Assembly: GCA_010093705.1 (NCBI GenBank)
Contig: MU006089.1
Coordinates: 2,996,506 to 3,060,505 of the forward strand
Direction: 5' to 3'
From: Patellaria atrata CBS 101060
Lineage: Eukaryota > Ascomycota > Dothideomycetes > Patellariales > Patellariaceae
DNA length: 64,000 nt
Shown: in pieces, positions 43,004-54,154 of the stretch
Numbering within the stretch: the first letter of the stretch is position 1
Layout of the letters: each line of letters begins with the position of its first letter
Position numbers and translations under genes: made by a program
The notes under the pieces: generated by a model
The model's input: only the letters and a program-made list of their open reading frames with translations
What the model was told of the DNA's origin: nothing
Databases searched by the model: none

Positions 43004-43872
43004 ATTGGAATTAAGACTTGAAGTCTGAACGAATCAAATGGGAACGAACGAAAGGATGACTTGATTAGATTGAATTTACGAGTGCAGACTTGAGCAGATT
43101 TTATAAGGAATCAATTACATTTCGAGGAACACATAGCTTACAGTTGACAATTGGAATCGTTTAATGATACTCCGCCTGGCTACATGAATTTTATGCCTCT
43201 AATTGCCATTTATCGGAAGCAAGTACTCCAGAAGCACAGCAGATTCCACAGCAGCAATATCTATAGAACCGATTCGTCAGATAGAACCATTCTAAATGTT
43301 CAAATCATAACTTATAGTAGAGCTACACTAGAATTAGCAAGTGATACGAATGTAGGACTAACGGTGGAGGTTAAAGGGTTATAAAACGTCCTTGGTTAGG
43401 AGAGGAAAAGCTAGTGCATTTTTTGATAGGGGTTAATCTTTCATCGCGAGTGAGCACAACCATTAGGTGAGACACAACAATCTTCCAATGTCAGTGGAAA
43501 GTCTAGTGTTAATTAGAATGCTTCGAAGTATTATAAAGTAGGTAGTTGGTTGTTACAAGATGGAGCTTTCCACTTGTACTTTTGGACGTTGGTTACAACA
43601 AACGCATATTTACACATTCGAACTTGATTTAAGAAAAGACGGATGATACAATTACCATGAAAAGGCGACAAATAACCAGAGTACCGGGTTGACAAATAAA
43701 ATGCCTCTTGGAGGTGTTGTCCTCCTAAAGTCCAAGAACTTATGTAACTTGAGCACATGCGACCATTTAAAAGACGGCATCATGAAAAGGTCTGGAATGT
43801 CAAACTCAAGCAAGTATCCCCTGCCCTACCGCGATTCATATTCCTCCCCTCTGTAAACCTACTCAACCTTTG
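43004..43872. other. Intergenic, 5' flank of the proprotein gene
   Basis: This A+T-rich stretch should contain the promoter of the minus-strand secreted protein. A plus-strand frame at 43151-43384 lacks an ATG and a domain. Nothing else was seen. Confidence 0.4.
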
Positions 43873-44244
43873 CTATACAAACAGCCTCTTCAGTCGAAAG
43901 TATTCTTGGATCTCCATGGCTCGTACAGTACGGTAGGGTTGATTGTACGACTTGAAAACCCTCGTATATTTCAAGCTTCTCATACAGAAAGTCGGGGACG
44001 ACGTGAAGGGGTAGCGTACAATATGAGAGGAATCCGACGAAGAGAGAAGGGGAGAGTTCACACCAATTGTACTGGTTTTCGTGCCAGTACCGTATCTCAA
44101 CATCCGGAACGCAGTTTGGATTGGTATAGTACAGAGTTGGCAGCAATCATCTATTGACGAGAGAGAATATAATTTCGGTTTATGCACAAGAATATGCCGA
44201 CAACTTGCGCATAAGTAGAGATCAGTTGGACATAACATCCTCAT
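43873..44244 (-). CDS. Possible small protein with two CxxC pairs, 123 aa (weak)
   Basis: An intronless frame from ATG at 44244. The N-terminal half holds LCASCRHI and, about 25 residues later, DDCCQLCTIPI, so two C-x2-C pairs could bind one zinc ion. This spacing resembles the short cysteine N-terminus found before some fungal HET domains, but no HET domain follows. The rest is Ser/Thr/Tyr-rich with no signature. The overlapping plus-strand and second minus-strand frames are open too, so a chance frame is quite possible. Confidence 0.33.
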   Translation of the reverse strand: MRMLCPTDLYLCASCRHILVHKPKLYSLSSIDDCCQLCTIPIQTAFRMLRYGTGTKTSTIGVNSPLLSSSDSSHIVRYPFTSSPTFCMRSLKYTRVFKSYNQPYRTVRAMEIQEYFRLKRLFV

Positions 44245-44679
44245 TCTAGTGGAAGTGTTTTGATAGTGTTGCACATACGTTAGAAGTTGACAACGCGGCC
44301 TACATCGGATCTTGCAAAGCTGGAGAGCAGATCTAAAAGGATATCAAGAAATTTCCTCGCGTGAAAGCTTCATTATTCGACATACAACTTGTGTATGTGT
44401 TGTTGGTGTACAATCCTTCCCCTGAGATTCAGGTTTGAAGGTGAGGGTTCTGAATGTGGCAAAAGTCGGCGAGTATATTCTCCGTGTGGCGCAAAATGTG
44501 TGGCGAGTGATCTGGTTTCCGTCCCATCGCGCGACCACTCACACTCTATGACTCCCGCACTCTCACACCTCTTGATGACGAGGCATCTTGCCTAACGATG
44601 AGTACGACACACCATCATCAGTTCCCCATCTTGCGTGGCCTTTGGAAGCCTTTCCCCGCTTCTACGTCGTTCCTGTAGG

Positions 44680-44693
44680 TTCTTGAACCTCGA
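44680..44693 (+). promoter_or_regulatory. Heat-shock-element-like site upstream of hsp20
   Basis: TTCTTGAACCTCGAA contains TTC and GAA in the inverted nTTCnnGAAn arrangement bound by Hsf1, with a further GAA. It lies about 220 bp before the hsp20 start. A second TTCCAGAA lies at 44804-44811 and a TATA-like CATAAAAG at 44779-44786 between them. Confidence 0.6.
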
Positions 44694-44908
44694 AATGTGA
44701 ACAATCACCGGCTTAAGAATCCCCTTTGATGCGCGTTGAGGGATACGTACACTGGTAAGTGCCTATTGTACTAGGAAGCATAAAAGGTCCTGCTTTTGCT
44801 GCTTTCCAGAACATCACCTACCATATAATATAATTCTTCTTCAATCATCAATTGAACAATTATACATTCCACGACACAACTACAATCACATACAATTTTA
44901 CCTTCAGT

Positions 44909-45784
44909 ATGCCTTCAGTCAGATACTGCAACCAGACAGCCCCATTCTGGGACTTCGTCGCGAGCCTGGAGGATCTCAACCCTCGGGAGACTAGGGGCTC
45001 TCCAGAGAACTCTCAGTTTCCCTTCGGTTGGGCAGGTCCCTTCGGCAGCATGAACGGCTGGAATGGCGCTTGGGATCGACTTCATCGTCATCATCCTCAC
45101 CACCCTCACCATGCTGGATTCCCAAGAGCGCCTCAACATCAACCACAGGAGGAAGTAACTTTCACTACGAACCCAGACCAGACCACCAACCAAGTAGAGC
45201 AGGATACGGCACAAACTGCACCTCCCTCTGATGAGAACACTCAAACACATCAACAACAGAGACCCCACTGCCATCGTGGATGTGGTGGACGTCGTGGAGG
45301 ATTTGGCAGACGCAGTCGCGGAGGGATGCCCATGGGTGGACCTTTCGGTGGGCTCGGTGCTCTAGGGGAATTTTTCCAATCAGAATTCCTTGGGCAGGAA
45401 GAGGATAGCAACCGTGATGCGAAATCGCAAGACTACAAGCCCGACGTAGATATCTTCGATACGGAATCCTCCTTTATCGTTCATGTATCACTTCCGGGCG
45501 CAAAGAAGGAGGACGTTGGAGTCAACTGGGATGCTGAGAAGAGCGAATTGAGCATTGCTGGCGTAACTTACCGTCCAGGTGATGAGGACTTCCTCAAGAC
45601 TCTTGCTCTGGATGAGAGGAAGGTAGGAGCTTTTGAGCGCAAGGTCCGCCTCGGAAGCCGTGCGAATCCCGCACAGGTGGAGGCGGATGGGATCACCGCG
45701 AAGCTTGAAGACGGAGTTTTGAGAGTTGAGATCCCTAAGCAGGACAAGGACTATGTTGAGATCAGGAAGGTCGATATCGAGTAA
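44909..45784 (+). CDS. Small heat-shock protein, Hsp20/alpha-crystallin family
   Basis: ATP-independent holdase chaperone of 291 aa. The alpha-crystallin domain fills the last 115 residues (from about residue 175: YKPDVDIFDTESSFIVHVSL), with the conserved GVLRVEIPK near the end. The N-terminal part is long and unusual: it carries a His/Pro cluster (HRHHPHHPHH), a Gln/Thr-rich linker and a Gly/Arg/Cys segment (HRGCGGRRGGFGRRSRGG). This is the Hsp30-type layout of filamentous fungi. The chosen ATG at 44909 begins MPSVRYCNQ; the frame is open upstream but has no other ATG. Heat-shock elements and a TATA-like box upstream support heat induction. Confidence 0.93.
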   Translation: MPSVRYCNQTAPFWDFVASLEDLNPRETRGSPENSQFPFGWAGPFGSMNGWNGAWDRLHRHHPHHPHHAGFPRAPQHQPQEEVTFTTNPDQTTNQVEQDTAQTAPPSDENTQTHQQQRPHCHRGCGGRRGGFGRRSRGGMPMGGPFGGLGALGEFFQSEFLGQEEDSNRDAKSQDYKPDVDIFDTESSFIVHVSLPGAKKEDVGVNWDAEKSELSIAGVTYRPGDEDFLKTLALDERKVGAFERKVRLGSRANPAQVEADGITAKLEDGVLRVEIPKQDKDYVEIRKVDIE

Positions 45785-46203
45785 ATCTAGTTACCCCAGT
45801 GTGATATCGGGGATGAATTCAGATTTTAGTGTAGGGTATCTTAGGTAATACTTTGTGTAGTAACAATGAATAGATGATCTCAAATATATTGTATTTGCTT
45901 TCCGTCTCTTCTCCATCACCGAATGGAATACCGTGTGACATACAACGCATGCTGCCACGCATGCATCAACTTTGAACAAAGAAATTCCGAAGCAGTGTGT
46001 TGGCCCAAAGGGGCAATGACCTCAGGGTTGAACAGCTGTCGATCCCTTACCTCACCTCGCCCCAAGCTTGCTTTGCATATCCACCCACATCATACTCACA
46101 TAAAAGAAATCACCTCAATCTTACACCCAAAAAAAAATTAAATTTCAACATAAACCCATAATAACACTCATACCAAACATAACATCAACTACGGAAATCA
46201 ATC
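45785..46203. other. Intergenic, hsp20 3' flank and SRPBCC gene promoter
   Basis: This stretch ends in an A+C-rich leader. A TATA-like CATAAAAG lies at 46099-46106, about 100 bp before the SRPBCC start. Nothing else was recognised. Confidence 0.5.
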
Positions 46204-46825
46204 ATGTCTGACACCAGAATCCCAACCTCAACCTTCGTCTCCGAATCGACCGTGATCGAAGCCCCCTTCGCCGAAGTCTGGCACAAGATCAAGCTGGCCA
46301 ACTTCGCCGACTTCTGGAGCAAGCTCGAGAAGAGCGACGCCTCGCACGGCGCGAACCACGAAGCCGACGTCGTCAAGTGGAAGTTCATCGACGGCACGGA
46401 GCTGGAGGTGAAGCAGGAGGCTCACTCGGTGTGTCCAACCCCCGTTTACAATTTGCGTAGAAAAGACAGCCTTGCTAACGGGGATCGTGTTGTTCTTTGA
46501 CGCTATAGAGCATCGATCACTACATCACCTACAGCGTCATCTCGTCCAAACCCGCGCTCACGTACAGCTCCGTCGTCTCGACCATTCGCGTCTATCCTGT
46601 CACGACGGGGAAGCACGAGGGCCATGCTTACGTCGTGTGGACGGGCAACTTCAGCAGTGATGCTGATGCTTGTGAGTTTGAATTTGACATTACATTTACG
46701 TATAGAGTTAGAGGTATCACCGGAATCAGACTGACAAACCCCCCTCCCTCGCAGCCGTGATCGAAGACGCCAAATTCAAGCGCCGCGAAGCGCTCGCAGA
46801 CCTGGCCAAGTCGGTCGGACAGTAG
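46204..46825 (+). CDS. SRPBCC (START/Bet v 1-like) fold protein
   Basis: A 152-aa soluble protein from exons 46204-46428, 46509-46671 and 46755-46825. The pattern TVIEAPFAEVWHKIKLANFA at the N-terminus, a central SIDHYITYSVISS strand segment, VVWTGNFSSDADA, and a C-terminal helix (DAKFKRREALADLAKSV) fit the SRPBCC ligand-binding fold found in polyketide cyclase/dehydrase-like proteins. These fold around a hydrophobic pocket; neither ligand nor reaction is predictable. Introns of 80 and 83 nt both keep frame. The coding exons are notably GC-rich in third positions against an A+C-rich leader, suggesting strong expression. There is no signal peptide. Confidence 0.85.
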
Positions 46826-47484
46826 ATGTATTGTCTCTCTGTCACCACCGGTGTCCGATTTGTCTGCATTATCACAAAAATTGTCAAACTGGTATGGAGT
46901 CCATAGGCGTTAATGAACTGTGAAACACATGAAAGATTTGTTACTCATACAAGATTTCTGGGGCTTGCATTCACTAAGCAGGAAAGCTCCTTCACACAAT
47001 GGTTATCATATCACTAGAGATAGAAAGGAAGTGAAAAAACAACATCACGGTAGAAGCTATATAAATCTCTATGAATGCCCATTTATCAATTCATTCAATT
47101 GCAAACTTCTAGACGGGAACTGTAAGCCGCCCAAAATTTACACTGCCCACCATGGTTTCCCAAATGACGTGTTGCCACGATCGGTGCGGGACAACCCCAT
47201 CTAACCGTATCGAACCAGCTGCATAAATCGCCCTTTCCATCGTCGTACGTAGCAAGAATTGCGCCCTTTCTTGGCCGTCAATAACCCCCTCACGCCCTTC
47301 GAAGTGATTTGTTCCCATGATTACACATACCCGTTACACCCGTCAAGTATTGGTCCCAGTATCTGAAAGACACCAGTTATATTCTGTATTTAATACATAC
47401 ATTCGCTCTACTACATTCAAGCAAAGAACCAATAAAGGGTACTAGTCCTGAATTTGCACCTTTACACTCCCGTCCCCTCTGCTC
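46826..47484. other. Intergenic between convergent SRPBCC and OSH1-type genes
   Basis: This region between two 3' ends has no recognisable gene; short frames at 46920-47204 and 47109-47318 have no domain. Confidence 0.5.
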
Positions 47485-50400
47485 TCAGAATATATCCTCG
47501 AGCCCCTCCCATCTTTCCTCGCCCGCCGCAACCTCATCTCTAATCTTCCAGTACTCGTGATTGAAGACCCAGTACTCCTCGCCCGTAACCTCACACGTAC
47601 CCTTCGTAAACCACCTCGGGACGAACTCCTCGCCCTTCGCCTCCCGCAGCCGCCTCGTCGCGCGCTGTTTCTCCTCGACGCGGTTCTTCTCCGTAGCAGC
47701 GAGATCGTACTCTCCGTCCTCCATGGCGCGTTGATCAGGCCGCAGCCTTGTGTCCGTAGGCGCTATGACGGGGCGCAAGTTGTCAGGGAGAGCGTTGAGG
47801 GTGAGGACGAAGGGGGTGAGGTTGAAGGGGATGCCGGTTGGGCGTTTATGGCATTCCCATACCAGAAACGCTTGCGAAGAGCCGGCCTCGATGGATTTCG
47901 AGCCTCCAGCCGGAGGCGTTACGCTCCCTTCGTAACCGGGCGTGTGGCGCGCGTAGATCTTGTCGTTCCAGCGTCCGCCGATACTCCAGCGCGTCTTACC
48001 GTCCGAGTCTAGGACTTTGCCGCTTACCTGGTACGCGGAGGATGCCTTCCATCCGCGGGCTTTGAAGTCGAGCATGCATACCTCGCCGGTGGTCCAGTTC
48101 TTGATTTCCATGGGACCGTAGTTGTCGACGGTGGGGTTGCCGGTGATGATACCGACGACGGACGAGGTTACTTTCTTCCAGGTGTAGAGCTCTTCTCCAC
48201 CTGATGCGGGACGCAGACGGAGAAACCATGTTCCTAAGGGGTTGATATCGAAGGACTTGCCATAAAACTTTGATTTTACGGCAGATTCTCCCTGGCAGGA
48301 AAGTCAGAATGATTCCATTTGTTCGTATATGTATTTCATACCCAGTAGTCCCATTTTGTTGACTCTGCATATGCAGCTCCAATAGGCGGATGGTGGCTAA
48401 CTTGTTCAATAAAGAACCGATACCCCTTGTCCGGTCTCGCATACTCGTAAGTTTCTCCTAAAAGAGGATTAAAAGGTTTTGCTACGCGACCAATTGTAGA
48501 AGCATATTCACTAGCTGCAAATGCCGCTACATAAACCATCCGTTCGGTTGAGTCCATCCGATCCGCAGCAGTATCTAGAAGGTCAGTGTATTCCATATCT
48601 TCAGCAACTCGCTGTAGAAGCGAGGTTGGCTCATTAAAGGATACGGGAAGAGTCATTTTCGTCATATCTTTTCCTATCATAGATTTTAGAATACCCTAGA
48701 ATAGCGTTAGCGAATGTCTTCGAGACAAGTATTGATACCTACCCAGAGAGAGATCTTTGGTCTATCATCTGCGTCCATCTTCAAGCGTGTTCGTACGGGA
48801 TCTTCATAACCTCGGAAAGATGTAGCAATCTCTTTAGTCTTATTGTCCATCATACCGTCCAATGGAGGAACTAGTTCGGCTGATTCCAGTGGCGGACTCA
48901 TTGTCGCTAAGGCAACAACTTCAACCTCACCAGCACCAACTGCATCAAAGAACTCTTCGTCTTCATCGTCAGAATCAGAGTCAAGGTCAGAAAGATTAGC
49001 AAGTTCCGCAATCGTGGACCGTCTCGGAACTGTTAAGGAGACACTGCCTTTAGATAGTTGCTCATCCTCACCAACCTCAAGGTTTTTAACCGCTACTTGT
49101 AGGTCACGTAGTTGGTCTCCTTCAGCATCACTACCTGGACTGCTCTGTACAGTTGTAAGACCTTCAAGAGCATCTTTGAGGGCACGTTTCGTCCGTCTGC
49201 GCTTCTCCTCCGCTTCGCCCATACGACTTTCTAGTTCTTCTTGCTCTTTCGCAACTTTCGCCATACTTTCTTCCCAGAGACGGCGAACATTTGCCTCTCT
49301 GTCCAGTCTGTACTGCCAATATGCGTCTCGATCACGTGAAATTCGGAGTAGATCACCAACTAGTCCCTTCAAGTTTCCTACAGCAGACTCATATGAAGAC
49401 AAAGCTTTGAAAGCCACGGGATCGGAAAGTGTCATTCTGGGGTTCGCCGACCTTTCTGCGTGTAAACCTGCAGAGATCTGGCCTAATATATCCAGTTGGA
49501 ATTTTGCAGATTGTGCTGTAATGTTGAAAGCGTCTTTGTTAACGGGTTGAGCTTCGTGGCTACTGCCGTCATCTCCGTACTCTTCATCATCGTCCATATC
49601 TCCTTCGATAAGTGCCGTATTAGCATGGCTTACAATCTTACTGATATCTGCACCGGCCATACTAGATTCTGCGTAAGTACTGTACGCTAGATCATCATCA
49701 CCAACCGTACTCCCAGGAGCTCGAGAGCCACTTGTTCCTGGTACGCCCAATGCCGTACTTAGAATCGAAGTTTTGCCGGGAACTTTAGAGCTAGCAATAC
49801 TCTCACCATCCGTACCCCCTCGCTTATCTAATTGATCGATCTTTGCTTGCCGGAGAGCTTCAGTCTCCCTATTTTGCCTCTTTTCCTCTTCTTTGGCCTC
49901 ATCCTTGGTCCATTGGATTGAGTTATTCAGAGCCCAATACCACCGTTTCGCCTCGACTTGGTGATTCGCTTTTAGATGGTATTTTACCGATGATTTTCCC
50001 TGTATTTCGAAGCGTAACTTATCTTGGGGATCCATATGGAGCTTTGCTATTCTCATGTTTATCGCACCTCGACATGCAGAGCCCGCATCATCTTGATGCT
50101 TGTAGTAGCTAAGCACGCCATCTTCGAGAACAAACCATCTTAATTTGTAGCCGCTCGTATAGTTGGTCCACTTCTTCAGGTAGCCTTTCATTTCACGCCC
50201 TTCTTTACTCCCAGCAGGTGATTCACTTGGACCTGCTGCCGCCTGTGGTGCATTGCCTCCAAGAATTGTCTTCTCTTGAATTACACGTTGCGCAGCGGCT
50301 GCAGCAGGGGACCGCTTCAAGATGGCCCGGGTTCTATCATCCTTCGTTACGTCTTGAGGCAGCTTACCCTTTCGATCACGGCGGAAGGGATCCGCGCCGT

Positions 50401-51157
50401 TAAGCAATAATATTTGAATCAATTTGATGTCCCTTTTTCTAGCCGCTTCATGAAGGAGCGTGCCACCATTTTCAGTCGTCGCTGGATCAGTCGCCAGTTC
50501 ACCACTATTTACATCGACCGTGCTCTGAATATGGGGATCCTTTAAAAGTCTTTCGATTCCAGGGTAATCCCCGGCTTGCACTAGAGCTTGGATATTCTTG
50601 ACATTAGTCTCGATATACAAAGATCTGGCCAGTTGCAGTTGCTGGAAGATCTCCGGCGTCCGAGCTAGGTCAAGGGCGGTTTGACCTTGGTAGTTGGTCA
50701 TGGAGTCATTAACATCTTTATGATCAAGTAACATTCGCACGACAGCCGTACGTCCGAGTTGTGCAGCGATATGTAACGGAGTATTACCATCTTTATCACG
50801 TCCATTAATATCTATGCCATGATCGGTGGAGCTCGCGTTCGACAACACATACTCAATCACCGGAAGCTCTGCGCACTGTATTGCGAGGTGTAGTATTGAC
50901 GTGCCTTCAAGTCGACTGCTTCCAGAGATAGATGTGGGTGAAGATGGAATCCCCTTATCTCCACCATTTATACCATACTCTTCCCTGAGCGCTTTGGATA
51001 TAGCTGTGGTATCGCCGTTTCTGAGTGCCTCGAATATGCGGAATAACTTGACTGACTGCTCGATGGACGCAGGCTTGACTGTAGGCGAGAGAGGAACATG
51101 CTGAGAACGGCTAGGTGAAGGGGGTATTAGACTGTCTTGGGTCGGATTGTTCGACAT
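47485..51157 (-). CDS. osh1: Oxysterol-binding protein, Osh1/Swh1 type
   Basis: A 1191-aa lipid-exchange protein from exons 51157-48743, 48695-48342 and 48291-47485. Ankyrin repeats occupy roughly residues 85-270 (for example [20 protein letters not shown] and [20 protein letters not shown]). A PH domain lies at about 320-416, starting [25 protein letters not shown] motif in an acidic context ([14 protein letters not shown], about residue 735) should bind the ER protein VAP/Scs2. The lipid-binding domain carries the family fingerprint EQVSHHPP at about residue 902. This is the full Osh1 order, indicating sterol/PI4P exchange at ER contacts with Golgi or nucleus-vacuole junction. Both introns (47 and 50 nt) fall between codons in conserved lipid-binding-domain sequence. 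Confidence 0.95.
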
Positions 51158-54154
51158 CGTAGTTGAGAGGTGAGGCCTATGCCTAGTGGCGGGTCTTTGA
51201 TGTAAGGATGGTGGTTGAGTAGAGATTGAGGTCGGTTGGGAAGTACTGGACGTCAGGGACGTATTTGATACGGAATCAGGTATATCCGTGACATCTTGCC
51301 TACTGGATACTCTGTTCAGAAGAGACTTGACTTGTGAGGATTTAGATCTTTTGTGCCTATTTAGAGACTCGAAGTTAGTCCCAATGGAGGAGAGAATGTC
51401 GCCGACTATCTTAGTAAGAGTAACGTGGCGGAGACTACGACAGAAAAACTATCGGAAAGTCTAAGAGGAATATAGATATGAGAAGACCCAGCATTGTAGA
51501 TGTACATACTCCATGCTTCAAATACAGGATACCTCTGAATTCAGGGTCGTCTAAAGTACGGTCCGTATGGGAGATGTGGCTTAAAGGAGGTTAGTTCTAC
51601 ACAAGCAGTGCGATCAACTCATGATTAGGAGGAAAAGGCCATCAAACAGAAAATATGAAAGTTTCGAGATCTAGCGGTGTTTAGTTGAAAGGGTAAGAAA
51701 CTCCAATTCGAGATACTGCTTTTGGTGCTTAAAGAAACCGAGCACGCGGCGGGGTGAAGATGACGAGTGTGGGCGCTTCTTGAATCTAGTCTACTGTACC
51801 GGAGCTACTCCATATTATTCCTCTCACTCGGAGTCAATAATCAACCATCCCCGTACTAGGTACACTACAATAATTCTACTTTTACTACTCCAAAGCACCT
51901 TAGGGGTACCTTAAGCCTAGGTACATGCATGTGCCGTCCCTCCTATCTTTGCTCCGCCTGGGACAGGCAGGGAAATCCAAAAACTTTTCGCGGCTGACAG
52001 CACTCAATTCTACTAGTATCCTCAATGCTTGGTTAGAAGAACAACAGAATTAGAAGGGACTCTGAATACTCTATCTGTCATCATATATCTCCTCAATAAG
52101 ATCTCCTTGATACCACCGTGGTGGATAACTCTCCGTTCGGGCTCTACCCTACAAACAGAGAGGTACATTGCATGAAGCAATAATGCAGTTCGCTCTCTCC
52201 CGTGTGTGAAGCCTCTATTGCCCCTGAAAGGTGGATATTAGAGTAGTGCACAAGCTAAAGCTGAGGATCTAAAGCCCGTGGTTACCTTAAGAGTAGCTTT
52301 GCAGTTTTCCAAACAGAACATGATCCCTTGATTGGAGAGGTGTTCGCAGAAATGGAAAGATCAAAACTGTGTGATGCGTAGACTAATAACGTTGTAGGAA
52401 TCGATACATGCTGACGCTCTTCACCAAGAGACCTTCTTGATAGCCATGCTTAGGGAGAATATTCAGATATAACTACACTTCACGATCTGATAATGCTGCA
52501 GAAGGGGGAGCGCAACATTCTGGACCAGCGATTCGATGGTAGAACTACTGCAGAACATCGCTCTACTTTCTAGACGGAACGAGCTTTAAACATTTCCTTA
52601 GGTCTATGTTGAACAGTTCCACCAAGTCCTTGCAGCCGATGGAGAAAGATCTATCTTCTAGCTTCCCCTCGGTTAGTTTGTCCACTTCTCAGGTTTGTAT
52701 AGTGAAGGGTGGATGATTGGCTCTCCTTCACCACAAGCGGCCCATATATTCAGGAGCAACTTTTTGGTCCGAAATTGACGACACCGATCTAGGGGGAAGG
52801 TATGTGAGTTGATTGACTGATTTACGAACGGGATAGAGAAGACGGGATGCGCTGGCATCATAATAGCCATAAATCAGGCCAACAGAAGCAAAGTCAAGTT
52901 GCTTCCTCCTACTGTTCAGGTCGCCATTGAGGTTCAAGCCGCTTGTTAAGCGGACGATTGTCCAGTCGAGCCAGTGATGTTCGGTATCGCAGTTCCAGCA
53001 TCTTTAAGATGGCGTTCAGGAGTTGCATGACGAACCAAGACTGGCATGCTAGCGCCATCAGATTGTCATTTGTTAGCATCGAAGCATCTTGCTTGCGTGC
53101 TGTTCAGGAACGATCATCCCGCAAATTGGAAGCCTAATTATATCCAGGCCTGAAAGAAGAAGTTGAGCCTGATGAGGGCTGATCTTTTTCTTGCCATTTT
53201 CCGTTGCGCCAGAATGCCAGATGCCAACACAAGGAGATAATACTAATGCTGGGTTCCTGGCGTAAATCGGCAAGGGGAAGCGGAGCACAATAATAATGTG
53301 AAAAAGGTTCGGTTCATGTCATCAAATTCCAAGCGAGTCCAGTGGATTTGACTGGATTCGGTCCTCCCTTTCCAGCCCAAAGCCCTTTTTATTCAACTGT
53401 GCCATTTACATTATTTTGCAAGCATATTTCATATTCATACGCTCCTCAGGTACATATGCTAAGCATAGCATAATACCCACCGGCGCTCCCCGTAACTGGC
53501 TAAGTCCGCCGACGCCAGCTTACGGCTCTGTACTTTTGATACTAGCCTTCCTTGCAATTACCATCTCAATGAACTTGCCCATTCTGCCCGTCCTCGCCAA
53601 TATGTGTCTTCAACCCACAGTGCAGCGCAAGTGATTGCTGACTGCCTCTACGGCTGCGATAATTCTTAATTGCTGAATCAGACCAGGCATCAGAGTGGGT
53701 GTTACTCCCTTCGGCATATTGTCTAGGCTGAAGTTCGCAACTTTGAGCTGTAAGGAATCCTCTGTGCTATCTCATAAGTAGAACCTCACTCCAACCCCAA
53801 AGCTTTCTCTATTCAAGAAATTGTCGTCTTAATCCTAAAGATATATTCTGATATAATGTTCTAATCTCTGTGCAATCCATCTAGATCTTGACTACTATCA
53901 CCAGTATCATCGTACCTAATTTCGAGACCTCCACGAACCCTCTAAGAAGCTTTGATAGGATCTCCCCTATCCCCAAAGCTCTGGGCAATTGACATGTACA
54001 ATCTGGTTATATCCGAGTTAGAAGTCAGCACCTGTCAAGAGGGCTATTGACTCATATACCACGGGGTTCTTCTGTTCTTCGAACTTCATTCCAGGGAGAG
54101 TCTCAAGTCCCGAACATTGAGAATAATTGAGAGGGGTGTGGCTTCACAGTTGCT
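51158..54154. other. Gene-poor 3-kb interval
   Basis: The left end is the OSH1-type promoter and leader. Minus-strand fragments at about 52.7-53.3 kb (for example MALACQSWFVMQLLNAILK in one frame and a longer frame at 53073-53288) read protein-like across frame changes, but I cannot name a family. They may be another relic. TACTGTAC occurs at 51792. No intact gene, RNA or mobile element was recognised. Confidence 0.4.
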
